Origin: Acidimicrobiales bacterium
Lineage (GTDB): Bacteria > Actinomycetota > Acidimicrobiia > Acidimicrobiales > SHLQ01
Assembly (NCBI GenBank): GCA_013002375.1
Contig: JABDJW010000034.1
Location: 1-6,300, forward strand
Reading direction: 5' to 3'
Length of the DNA: 6,300 nucleotides
Shown here: positions 1 to 4,943 of the stretch, piece after piece
Position numbering within the stretch: the stretch's first letter is position 1
Layout: every line of letters starts with the position of its first letter
Notes under the pieces: model-generated
What the model was told of the DNA's origin: nothing
The model's database searches: none
The model's input: the letters and a program-made list of their open reading frames with translations, nothing else
Made by a program: the position numbers and the translations under genes

Positions 1-348
1 GTCCTGCAGCGCGTCGGCCACCGTGTCGATGTAGCGCTCGCCGGCGAACACCAGACGCGCCCCGGAATCGGCGAAGATGTAGGCCATCTCGGGGGCGACC
101 AGGTGCCAGTTGACCGGCACGAAGATCACGCCGGAATGGGCGCACGCCAGCGTGAGCTCGAACCACTCGGTGCGGTTGCCGCTGACGATGGCGATGGTGT
201 CGCCGGCGTTCAGCCCCGCACCGCGCAGTGCGTGGGCCAGTTGGTTCACCCGACCGTTGAGCTCGCCCCAGGTGACCTGACGGTTCTCGTCGGTCAGGGC
301 CGGGGTGTTCGGTTTGGATTCGGCGAAGCCTTTGATCGCGGTGGCCAT
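1..348 (-). CDS. Acyl-CoA synthetase (AMP-binding ligase), N-terminal part, cut by left edge
   Basis: This is the first 116 codons of an ATP-dependent acyl-CoA ligase, which would activate a carboxylic acid through an acyl-adenylate to its CoA thioester in the cytoplasm. The start is the ATG at 348-346, preceded by AGGAG at 360-356 with a 7-nt spacer. The translation begins MATAIKGFAESKPNTPAL and shows the usual N-terminal ANL-superfamily pattern: a TWGELNGRVNQLAHALR helix near residues 26-42, a GDTIAIVSGNRTEWFE segment near 49-64, and a GVIFVPVNWHLVAPEMAYIF segment near 73-92. The P-loop-like STGTTG motif and the catalytic lysine lie beyond the window, so substrate class cannot be judged. 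It is the fourth gene of the minus-strand operon, 33 bp after the phosphatase gene. Acyl-CoA ligase of the FadD type is the likely identity; another ANL enzyme is less likely given the thiolase upstream. Confidence 0.9.
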   Translation of the reverse strand, partial: MATAIKGFAESKPNTPALTDENRQVTWGELNGRVNQLAHALRGAGLNAGDTIAIVSGNRTEWFELTLACAHSGVIFVPVNWHLVAPEMAYIFADSGARLVFAGERYIDTVADALQD

Positions 349-355
349 GGGCGGT

Positions 356-360
356 CTCCT
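356..360 (-). promoter_or_regulatory. Shine-Dalgarno of the acyl-CoA synthetase gene
   Basis: AGGAG on the minus strand lies 7 nt upstream of the ATG at 348. It is a clear ribosome binding site in an operon whose other internal starts have weak or no SD, so the ligase can be translated independently of the phosphatase gene that ends 33 bp upstream. Confidence 0.7.
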
Positions 361-381
361 GATGAGGTTGGTGGGCGAGAA

Positions 382-1086
382 CTAGAGGGCGTTCAGCGGG
401 TTGAGTTCGTTCTGGAAGGACAGGACGTGAGCGAAGTCGTTGACCTGCACGGTTCGACGATGGTCGTCACGTCCCCGGACAACACTGATCGAAGTGTGGT
501 GCAGCGAGCACATTTGGTCGAGCGGCGACTCGCTGATGTGGGCCAGGTACGCGTTGATCACGCCGCCGTGGCAGGCCAGCACCACCCGATCGCCGTGGTG
601 GTCGGCGATGATCTGGTCGACCGCGTTCACCACCCGATCGCGAAACGGGTCGCGGGGTTCGCAGTACGGGTAGGACGCCCACAACCGGGTGCGGTTGCCG
701 TCGCGCATGATGGAACGGAGTTCGTCCGGGCTGAGTGAATCGAGCAAGCCCTTCTCCTGCGGCAGCTTGTGCCACAGGTTGATCTCGCTGAGATCGTCGA
801 GCCGGGGGACGTCGAGCCCGTGGTGCCGGGCGATGGCATCGCCGGTTTCGGCCGCCCGCACCAGGGGCGAACTGTAGACCGCATCGATCGCGTATTCGGC
901 CAACCGCTCGCCCACCGCTTCGGCCTGGCGCCGACCCAGTTCGGTCAGCGGCGCATCCACCCCGTCGGCGATCGGCATGTTCTTGATGAACTCCTGCTCG
1001 CCGTGGCGAACGAACAGGATCTCGCACACATCGGACAGGTCGGCGATGAACGGGCTGCCCAGATCGACGGTACGGACGCGGGCCAT
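382..1086 (-). CDS. Histidine phosphatase family protein (PGAM-like)
   Basis: The 234-aa product belongs to the histidine phosphatase (phosphoglycerate-mutase-like) superfamily, in which an active-site histidine is transiently phosphorylated. Visible motifs are LFVRHGE at residues 24-30 (nucleophile His28 with Arg27), SSPLVRAAET at 72-81 (phosphate-binding Arg77), LSEINLW at 99-105 (candidate acid Glu101), and ACHGG at 171-175 (second catalytic His173). The full catalytic set is therefore present and the length is normal for a PGAM-domain protein. No signal peptide or membrane segment is visible, so it should be cytoplasmic. The ATG at 1086 follows the thiolase stop by only 2 nt (TGA-gc-ATG) without an obvious SD, implying translational coupling. 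The substrate is unknown. Its place between a thiolase-fold gene and an acyl-CoA ligase suggests it serves the same pathway rather than glycolysis, but that is inference. A mutase role is less likely than a phosphatase role. Confidence 0.88.
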   Translation of the reverse strand: MARVRTVDLGSPFIADLSDVCEILFVRHGEQEFIKNMPIADGVDAPLTELGRRQAEAVGERLAEYAIDAVYSSPLVRAAETGDAIARHHGLDVPRLDDLSEINLWHKLPQEKGLLDSLSPDELRSIMRDGNRTRLWASYPYCEPRDPFRDRVVNAVDQIIADHHGDRVVLACHGGVINAYLAHISESPLDQMCSLHHTSISVVRGRDDHRRTVQVNDFAHVLSFQNELNPLNAL

Positions 1087-1088
1087 GC

Positions 1089-2240
1089 TCAGCGCGACAA
1101 GATGTTGACGCCGGAGATGCCGGGGGCGCCGTACACGTGGGTGTAGGCCACCTTGGGGTCGCCGGGCACCTGCCGCGGTCCGGCATCGCCCCGCAGTTGC
1201 AGGACGTTCTCGTACACCTGACGCAGACCCGAGGCACCGACCGGCTCGCCGTTGGCCAGGCAGCCGCCATCGGTGTTGACCGGAAAGCGGCCGCCGATCT
1301 CGGTCTCACCGAGGGCGATCATTTCCTCCTGCTCGCCGTCCTTGCAGAATCCGTTCTCGGCCATGTGCATGATCTCGGCGCCGGTCTCGGTGTCCTGCAG
1401 TTGGGCCAGATCGACGTCGTCGGGCCCGATACCGGCCATCTCGAACGCGGCCTTGGAGGCATCGACGGTGGGGCCGACACCATGCTCGAGGGCGAGGTGC
1501 GGGGCCATCACTTCGAATGACCCGAACCGGCGAGACCGAACGACGGCGGCGTTCAAGAACACCGGGGTGTCGGTGTACTTGTGGGCATCGGATGCCTTGG
1601 CCAGGATCAGCGCCACGCCGCCTTCGCCCGGCGAGCAGAACATGTACTGGGTGAGCGGGTACGACAGCATCGCCGATTGGGTGATCTCTTCCTCGCTGAG
1701 CGGGCGGCGCCGCCAGGCCATCGGGTTCATCGAACCGTTCTTGAACGCCTTCACCCCCACCTTGGCCAGCGTGGAATCCGAGATGCCGTGCTCGTGCATG
1801 TAGCGGTTGATCTTCATGCCGAAGAACTGGGTGGTCAGGGCCAGACCCGATGCGCCGTACCAATCGGCCAAACCGTGCTTCTTGGTATCGATGCGGAAGG
1901 CTCCCCGCTCGTGTTTATCGAAGCCGATGGCGATACCCAGATCGAACATGCCCGACTTGATCGAGTTGTAGGCCGAGAACAATGCAGAGCCGCCGGTCGC
2001 GCAACCGTTCATGACGTTGATGAACTGCAGCCCGGTGAGACCGAGTTTCGACACCATGGTGTCGGCGGCGCCGGCCGCCTGGCTGCCGCCGAACGCGAAC
2101 TGCATGTCCTTCCACTCGACCCCGGCGTCGGCCAAGGCCCGACGCACGGCGATGACGCCCTGGTCCATCCCCGACACGCCAGGGTGGCGACCGAATTCGT
2201 GCATGCCGATGCCGACGATGGCGATGTCTTCGTTGCTCAT
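1089..2240 (-). CDS. SCP2/Ltp-type thiolase-fold protein (lipid-transfer-protein-like, Ltp4-type)
   Basis: The 383-aa product is a full-length thiolase-superfamily protein of the SCP2-thiolase/lipid-transfer group. It opens with EDIAIVGIGMHEFGRHPG and carries the nucleophile-loop pattern INVMNGCATGGSAL with Cys80. Other landmarks are QYMFCSPGEGGVAL at 198-211, LQDTETGAEIMHMAENGFC near 281-299, NTDGGCLANGEPVGASG at 322-338, and YGAPGISGVNIL at the end. Canonical thiolases have GHP in the GEP position (Glu332 here), and SCP2 thiolases have His-Asp where this has Gln282-Asp283. Either Claisen chemistry uses altered residues, or the enzyme is a thiolase-fold aldolase like the steroid side-chain enzyme Ltp2. 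From memory the motifs most resemble mycobacterial Ltp4 (Rv3522), which also sits beside a DUF35 gene; this was not aligned. The DUF35 gene lies immediately upstream, which supports a complex. GAAGG at 2251-2247 is a plausible SD, 6 nt before the ATG at 2240. Confidence 0.88.
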   Translation of the reverse strand: MSNEDIAIVGIGMHEFGRHPGVSGMDQGVIAVRRALADAGVEWKDMQFAFGGSQAAGAADTMVSKLGLTGLQFINVMNGCATGGSALFSAYNSIKSGMFDLGIAIGFDKHERGAFRIDTKKHGLADWYGASGLALTTQFFGMKINRYMHEHGISDSTLAKVGVKAFKNGSMNPMAWRRRPLSEEEITQSAMLSYPLTQYMFCSPGEGGVALILAKASDAHKYTDTPVFLNAAVVRSRRFGSFEVMAPHLALEHGVGPTVDASKAAFEMAGIGPDDVDLAQLQDTETGAEIMHMAENGFCKDGEQEEMIALGETEIGGRFPVNTDGGCLANGEPVGASGLRQVYENVLQLRGDAGPRQVPGDPKVAYTHVYGAPGISGVNILSR

Positions 2241-2259
2241 GCTGGGCCTTCGTTGCTCA
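2228..2259 (-). repeat. 12-bp direct repeat with 20-bp period at the DUF35/thiolase junction
   Basis: The minus-strand 12-mer TGAGCAACGAAG occurs perfectly at 2259-2248 and again at 2239-2228. The first copy begins with the TGA stop of the DUF35 gene, and the second begins inside the ATG of the thiolase gene. The copies are in different frames relative to the thiolase because the period is 20 bp. It looks like a small local duplication at the gene boundary that also supplies GAAGG as a Shine-Dalgarno-like sequence. Confidence 0.7.
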
Positions 2260-2260
2260 C
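2237..2260 (-). other. Possible 7-codon coupling mini-ORF between DUF35 and thiolase
   Basis: A GTG at 2260-2258 overlaps the DUF35 stop as GTGA and opens a reading frame VSNEGPA, which ends in a TGA at 2239-2237. That TGA overlaps the thiolase ATG as ATGA. A ribosome finishing DUF35 could therefore restart twice in succession with 4-base stop/start overlaps. It may equally be a by-product of the 20-bp-period repeat. There is no direct evidence of translation. Confidence 0.3.
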
Positions 2261-2700
2261 AGGGATGCCGCCTTTGCGGTCGGGGCGAAGGCGAAGGTCA
2301 CGACCTCGGCGCCGTCGTCGTTGGTGTACAGCGGCACGAGCACCAGTTCGAGCTCCATGCCGATCTCGAGTTCGTCGGGGTTGTTGACGGTGAGGCGAGA
2401 TTCCACCTTCACCTGGCCCGGCAGCTCGACGTAGCCGACGCCGTAGGGCTCGAACGTCTTGGGATCGGCGTCGCCGGCGTAGGGTGGCGACTTCGGCGGA
2501 TAACCCTGCACCGTCCAGGTCCACAACGTTCCGGTTCGGCCGAGCTCGACCGTCTCGGTCTCGCCGCCGCTGCAGCGAGGACACGTGTCCTGGACCGGGA
2601 ACATGTGGTTGTCACAGTTCGTGCATCGACTGCCCAGCAGCCGAGGTTCATCGGCGGGCCAGGTGAATACGCCGGCTTCAACCGGCACCCGTTCGGACAT
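2257..2700 (-). CDS. Zn-ribbon/OB-fold DUF35 protein, partner of the thiolase-fold enzyme
   Basis: The 147-aa product has the two-part DUF35 architecture: an N-terminal rubredoxin-like zinc ribbon followed by an OB fold. The ribbon cysteines are Cys26, Cys29, Cys40 and Cys43, in the pattern CTNC-x10-CPRC. The OB-fold part includes GTLWTWTVQGYPPKSPPY and the YGVGYVELPGQVKVESRL strands. DUF35 proteins are typically encoded beside SCP2-type thiolases or aldolases; in the Ltp2-ChsH2 system the DUF35 domain is needed for the complex. Here the gene is first in the operon and the thiolase ATG follows 16 nt after its stop. I chose the ATG at 2700 rather than the in-frame ATG at 2712. The latter lies inside a good -10 hexamer (TATGTT), and 2700 then falls 7 nt downstream of that hexamer, as expected for a leaderless transcript. 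The product should be cytoplasmic and non-catalytic on its own. Confidence 0.88.
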   Translation of the reverse strand: MSERVPVEAGVFTWPADEPRLLGSRCTNCDNHMFPVQDTCPRCSGGETETVELGRTGTLWTWTVQGYPPKSPPYAGDADPKTFEPYGVGYVELPGQVKVESRLTVNNPDELEIGMELELVLVPLYTNDDGAEVVTFAFAPTAKAASL

Positions 2701-2707
2701 GCACCGC

Positions 2708-2713
2708 AACATA
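2708..2713 (-). promoter_or_regulatory. Extended -10 element (TGG-TATGTT), leaderless promoter of the DUF35 operon
   Basis: On the minus strand TATGTT matches the actinobacterial TAnnnT -10 consensus and is preceded by TGG, an extended -10. It ends 7 nt before the ATG at 2700, so transcription would start at or within a base or two of the start codon. No Shine-Dalgarno is visible before that ATG, which fits a leaderless mRNA. No convincing -35 is seen at 17 bp. Confidence 0.55.
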
Positions 2714-2733
2714 CCACTCGGTTAATTCCGTTC
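2710..2733. promoter_or_regulatory. Candidate shared operator, copy 1 (DUF35/SnoaL intergenic)
   Basis: This 24-bp stretch matches 5987-6010 at 19 of 24 positions: CATACCAnnCGGTT, followed by nATTnCGnTC. It contains ACC-N4-GGT at 2714-2723, a short inverted repeat whose ACC and GGT arms are conserved while the inner bases vary. It overlaps the DUF35 -10 hexamer and sits between two divergent genes, a fitting place for a repressor. The regulator is not in the window; a TetR-family protein is a guess only. Confidence 0.45.
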
Positions 2734-2744
2734 TCATTTCGGGC

Positions 2745-2750
2745 TAAGTT
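2745..2750 (+). promoter_or_regulatory. -10 element (TAAGTT), leaderless promoter of the SnoaL-like gene
   Basis: TAAGTT fits TAnnnT and ends exactly 6 nt before the ATG at 2757, the spacing expected if the start codon is the 5' end of the mRNA. There is no purine-rich SD in the gap (CCCGCC). A weak -35-like TTAATT at 2722-2727 lies 17 bp upstream, inside the candidate shared operator. Confidence 0.5.
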
Positions 2751-2756
2751 CCCGCC

Positions 2757-3233
2757 ATGGGTGATGACCTCGACCAACTGCTCGCCGAGCGAGAAATCCG
2801 CCGGCGCCTGCTCGACTACTGCCGCGGGGTCGACACCGCGGACGCCGCGTTGGTGGCTTCGGCGTATCACGCCGACAGCTACGACGATCACGGCAGTTTC
2901 CAGGGCGACGGGCCCACCTTCGCCGCGTACGTCACCAATGCCGTGCGGGACCGATACGAGGCCACCCAGCATGTCATCGATCACGCCACGATCGATTTCG
3001 TCGACGACAACACCGCAGCCGTTGAGACCTACGTGGTGGCCCGCCACGTGCACCGCGACGAAGCCGGGCCGCTGCTCACGACGTTCGGGGGCATGTACCG
3101 CGACCGGTTCGAGCGGCGCAAGGGCGACTGGCGCATCGCCCGCCGCGAGGTTCTGCACAGCTGGGACAAGGTCGAGCGGGTCGAACCGGGCTGGCCGGCC
3201 GGGCACTTCGCCGAACGACCACGGGTGCAGTGA
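2757..3233 (+). CDS. SnoaL-like / nuclear transport factor 2 fold protein
   Basis: The 158-aa product is a small alpha+beta-barrel (NTF2/SnoaL) protein. It shows the N-terminal helix pattern EIRRRLLDYCRGVDTADAAL (residues 13-32), then AYHADSYDDHGSFQGDGPTF (36-55), QHVIDHATIDF (71-81), AAVETYVVARHVHR (87-100), and the closing FGGMYRDRFERRKGDWRIARREV (110-132). Members of this fold act as dehydratases, isomerases, hydrolases or cyclases on polycyclic or acyl substrates. Tyr21, Asp26 and His72 sit at spacings close to the catalytic Tyr/Asp/His of bile acid 7-alpha-dehydratase BaiE as I recall them, so a dehydratase or similar activity on a cyclic substrate is plausible but unproven. It is divergent from the DUF35-thiolase operon across a 56-bp gap and converges on the TIM-barrel gene, 18 bp beyond its stop. 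No signal peptide is visible. The ATG at 2757 is supported by the -10 hexamer 6 nt upstream. Confidence 0.85.
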   Translation: MGDDLDQLLAEREIRRRLLDYCRGVDTADAALVASAYHADSYDDHGSFQGDGPTFAAYVTNAVRDRYEATQHVIDHATIDFVDDNTAAVETYVVARHVHRDEAGPLLTTFGGMYRDRFERRKGDWRIARREVLHSWDKVERVEPGWPAGHFAERPRVQ

Positions 3234-3251
3234 CGCCGTCCGGGCCGGGTC

Positions 3252-4097
3252 TCAGTTCTGGAGAAACGCTCGGAGCCCGTCAGCGCACGCCTGGGCGTGC
3301 TCGATGCCATCGGTGGCCCAGGCGGCCTGGTTGCAGACCTCGACCCCCCACGGTGCGGTGGTTCCCGAGGCCTCCACGACCTCGACGAAACCGGCGACAT
3401 CGAAATCACCCTGGCCGGGCGGCAGGCGGGTGCGAAGGCAATCGTCGTAGTAGCTGTCGAGTACCGGTATGGCCGGCCCGTCGCTGACCTGCACGCCCGT
3501 GATCAGCTCGCCGGGCACCGCCCGCAGGAGCTCGAGATCGGCGGCGCCGCGCTCGTGATGCCAGATGTCGAGGCAGACCCCGCCATTCGGTCGGGCCGCC
3601 GCCTCGACGATGGCCAGCGCGTCGGACGCATCGACGATGTTGGTGAACGGCAGAAACTCCAGACCGACGACGAGACCGTGCTCGGCCGCCCGGTCGCAGA
3701 GCGCGCCGAACGCCTGCCCGGCGTCATCCATCGAGCCGGCGTAGGGGCCGATGGCCTGCACGTAGCGGCTCTCGAATCGGTCGGCGATCCGCCACGCGGT
3801 GGCTTCCTGCTCGAGGTAGTCGTCGGTTCCGACGACCGCCGGATCACCCCAGCCCCGCAGGGCCTCGATCTCGGCCAGACCCACGCCGTGCGATTCCAGC
3901 AGCTCGGCCAGGCGGTCGGGCGCCCGGCCGTCGGCTTCGAGTCGCTGATAGTCACGGGTGTAGATGCCGATCGCGGCATAACCACCAGCCGCCGCGGCCC
4001 GAACCCGTTGCTCGATGTCGTGGTGGCGATCGAGCGTGAAGTGACACAGCACCAGATCGTCGTGGCCCAAGTCCCGAGGTTTGCGTGCCGTCGTCAC
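3252..4097 (-). CDS. Xylose-isomerase-like TIM-barrel protein (sugar phosphate isomerase/epimerase family)
   Basis: The 281-aa product matches the AP-endonuclease-2/xylose-isomerase-like TIM barrel used by many isomerases, epimerases and dehydratases. Strand-like segments appear in order: DLVLCHFTL (14-22), AAIGIYTRDY (41-50), VGLAEIEAL (72-80), YVQAIGPY (112-119), LVVGLEFLPFTNI (142-154), VCLDIWHHER (174-183), TGVQVSDG (200-207) and WGVEVCNQ (250-257). Probable divalent-metal ligands are Glu147, Asp177, Gln203 and Glu253, with His180 nearby. Gln at the third position occurs in some of these families and His in others. There is no ATG at the N-terminus. I chose the GTG at 4097, which leaves about 13 residues before the first strand; the GTG at the Val of DLVLCHF would cut into that strand. 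The substrate is unknown. It is divergent from the SDR gene across 45 bp, so a shared polyol or keto-sugar-like substrate is possible. Confidence 0.8.
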   Translation of the reverse strand: MTTARKPRDLGHDDLVLCHFTLDRHHDIEQRVRAAAAGGYAAIGIYTRDYQRLEADGRAPDRLAELLESHGVGLAEIEALRGWGDPAVVGTDDYLEQEATAWRIADRFESRYVQAIGPYAGSMDDAGQAFGALCDRAAEHGLVVGLEFLPFTNIVDASDALAIVEAAARPNGGVCLDIWHHERGAADLELLRAVPGELITGVQVSDGPAIPVLDSYYDDCLRTRLPPGQGDFDVAGFVEVVEASGTTAPWGVEVCNQAAWATDGIEHAQACADGLRAFLQN

Positions 4098-4123
4098 CTC
4101 CGACAGTCTCGCGCGCGCCACGT

Positions 4124-4133
4124 CTCGCGCGAG
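4124..4133. promoter_or_regulatory. Perfect 10-bp palindrome overlapping the SDR ribosome binding site
   Basis: CTCGCGCGAG is its own reverse complement and ends on the first two bases of the AGGAGG Shine-Dalgarno. The 10-mer GTCTCGCGCG also occurs twice in this 45-bp divergent spacer, at 4106-4115 and 4122-4131 (16-bp period). It could be an operator for the divergent TIM-barrel/SDR pair. CG-rich chance is a real alternative. Confidence 0.3.
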
Positions 4134-4137
4134 GAGG
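4132..4137 (+). promoter_or_regulatory. Strong Shine-Dalgarno of the SDR gene
   Basis: AGGAGG lies 5 nt before the ATG at 4143 and fixes the start. The SDR is therefore expected to have a leadered mRNA, in contrast to the four apparently leaderless starts in the window. I see no convincing -10 hexamer in the 45-bp spacer, so its promoter may lie inside the 5' end of the divergent TIM-barrel gene. Confidence 0.75.
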
Positions 4138-4142
4138 ACCCC

Positions 4143-4943
4143 ATGGCTGAGTCGACGAACCGGTTGCAGGACAGGGTCGCGGTGATCACCGGCGGCGCGA
4201 GCGGCATCGGCGAGGGCACGGTCGAGCGGTTCGTGGCCGAGGGGGCCAGGGTCGTCGTGGCCGACCTCCAGGCCGAAGCGGGGCAGGCCGTGGCCGACCG
4301 CTTCGGTGACGCGGCGGTGTTCCATCGGACCGACGTTGCGGTCGAGGCCGATGTCGCCGGGGCGGTCGACCTCGCGGTGTCGACCTTCGGGCGGCTCGAC
4401 ATCATGTTCAACAACGCGGGGATCATCGGGGTGAAGGGCCGCCTGAGCGAGATGCCCACCGAGGAATGGTCCCGCACCATCGACATCTTGCTGCACGGCG
4501 TGTTCTACGGGCTCAAGCATGCGTCGCGGGTGATGATCCCGCAGGGTTCGGGCGTGATCCTGTCGACGGCGAGCACCGCCGGGGTCGTGGGTGGGTTGGC
4601 CTCGCACGCGTACACCACCGCGAAGCATGCCGTGATCGGCCTGACCAAGTCGGCGGCCAACGAACTCGGGCCCGACGGCATCCGGGTCAACGCCATCGCG
4701 CCGGGCAACACGGTCACCGCGATGACGGCCTCGATCACCCAGGGCGCCCCCGGCGACCACGACGCCACCGGACGCAAGATCGAATCGGGCAACCTGCTCG
4801 GCATCGCCGGCCAGCCGGCTGACATCGCCGCCGCGGCGGTCTACCTGGCCAGCGATGACGCCCGCTACGTGACCGGTCACTGCCTGGTGGTCGACGCCGG
4901 CCAGACCTCGAGCGGCCGGGCGCGGAACCGCTTCAACGGCTAG
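4143..4943 (+). CDS. Short-chain dehydrogenase/reductase (classical SDR)
   Basis: The 266-aa product is a classical SDR that would interconvert an alcohol and a ketone using NAD(H). The cofactor motif TGGASGIG is at residues 16-23, Asp41 at the end of the second strand (VVVADL) favours NAD over NADP, and NNAG is at 90-93. The active site has Ser144 (in STASTAG), Tyr157 and Lys161 (YTTAK), followed by the PG motif at 187-188 (AIAPGNT). The C-terminal GQPADIAAAAVYLASDDARYVTG and VVDAG segments are standard. One oddity: the catalytic Asn that usually precedes the G-V-F helix segment appears as Leu116 (DILLHGVFYG), so the Asn of the Asn-Ser-Tyr-Lys tetrad may be absent. Its last 11 bp overlap the convergent dehydrogenase gene. 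A tail of about 12 residues (SSGRARNRFNG) follows the final domain motif. Substrate unknown; a hydroxyacyl-CoA or cyclic alcohol would fit the neighbourhood. Confidence 0.93.
   Translation: MAESTNRLQDRVAVITGGASGIGEGTVERFVAEGARVVVADLQAEAGQAVADRFGDAAVFHRTDVAVEADVAGAVDLAVSTFGRLDIMFNNAGIIGVKGRLSEMPTEEWSRTIDILLHGVFYGLKHASRVMIPQGSGVILSTASTAGVVGGLASHAYTTAKHAVIGLTKSAANELGPDGIRVNAIAPGNTVTAMTASITQGAPGDHDATGRKIESGNLLGIAGQPADIAAAAVYLASDDARYVTGHCLVVDAGQTSSGRARNRFNG

Noticed and set aside
103..738. Plus-strand 211-codon frame at the left end.
   Set aside because: It lies antisense to the acyl-CoA synthetase and histidine phosphatase genes, both of which have intact motifs. Its translation resembles no domain.
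2701..2712. Alternative DUF35 start at ATG 2712 (four extra residues, MLRC).
   Set aside because: This ATG is inside the TATGTT -10 hexamer, and the same hexamer context precedes the dehydrogenase start. The ATG at 2700 has the right leaderless spacing.
3234..3251. Possible terminator between the convergent SnoaL-like and TIM-barrel genes.
   Set aside because: The 18-bp gap is GC-rich but has no stable stem-loop followed by a T-run on either strand that I can support.
2011..3450. Long plus-strand frame (479 codons) across the DUF35 and SnoaL-like region.
   Set aside because: It is antisense to the thiolase and DUF35 genes and out of frame with the SnoaL-like gene, with no recognisable domain. 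It is a GC-bias shadow.
3297..4943. Plus-strand frame open for 548 codons, joining sequence antisense to the TIM-barrel gene to the SDR.
   Set aside because: The part before 4143 is antisense to a gene with clear family motifs, and the SDR has its own strong AGGAGG and ATG at 4143. The openness comes from GC-rich third positions.
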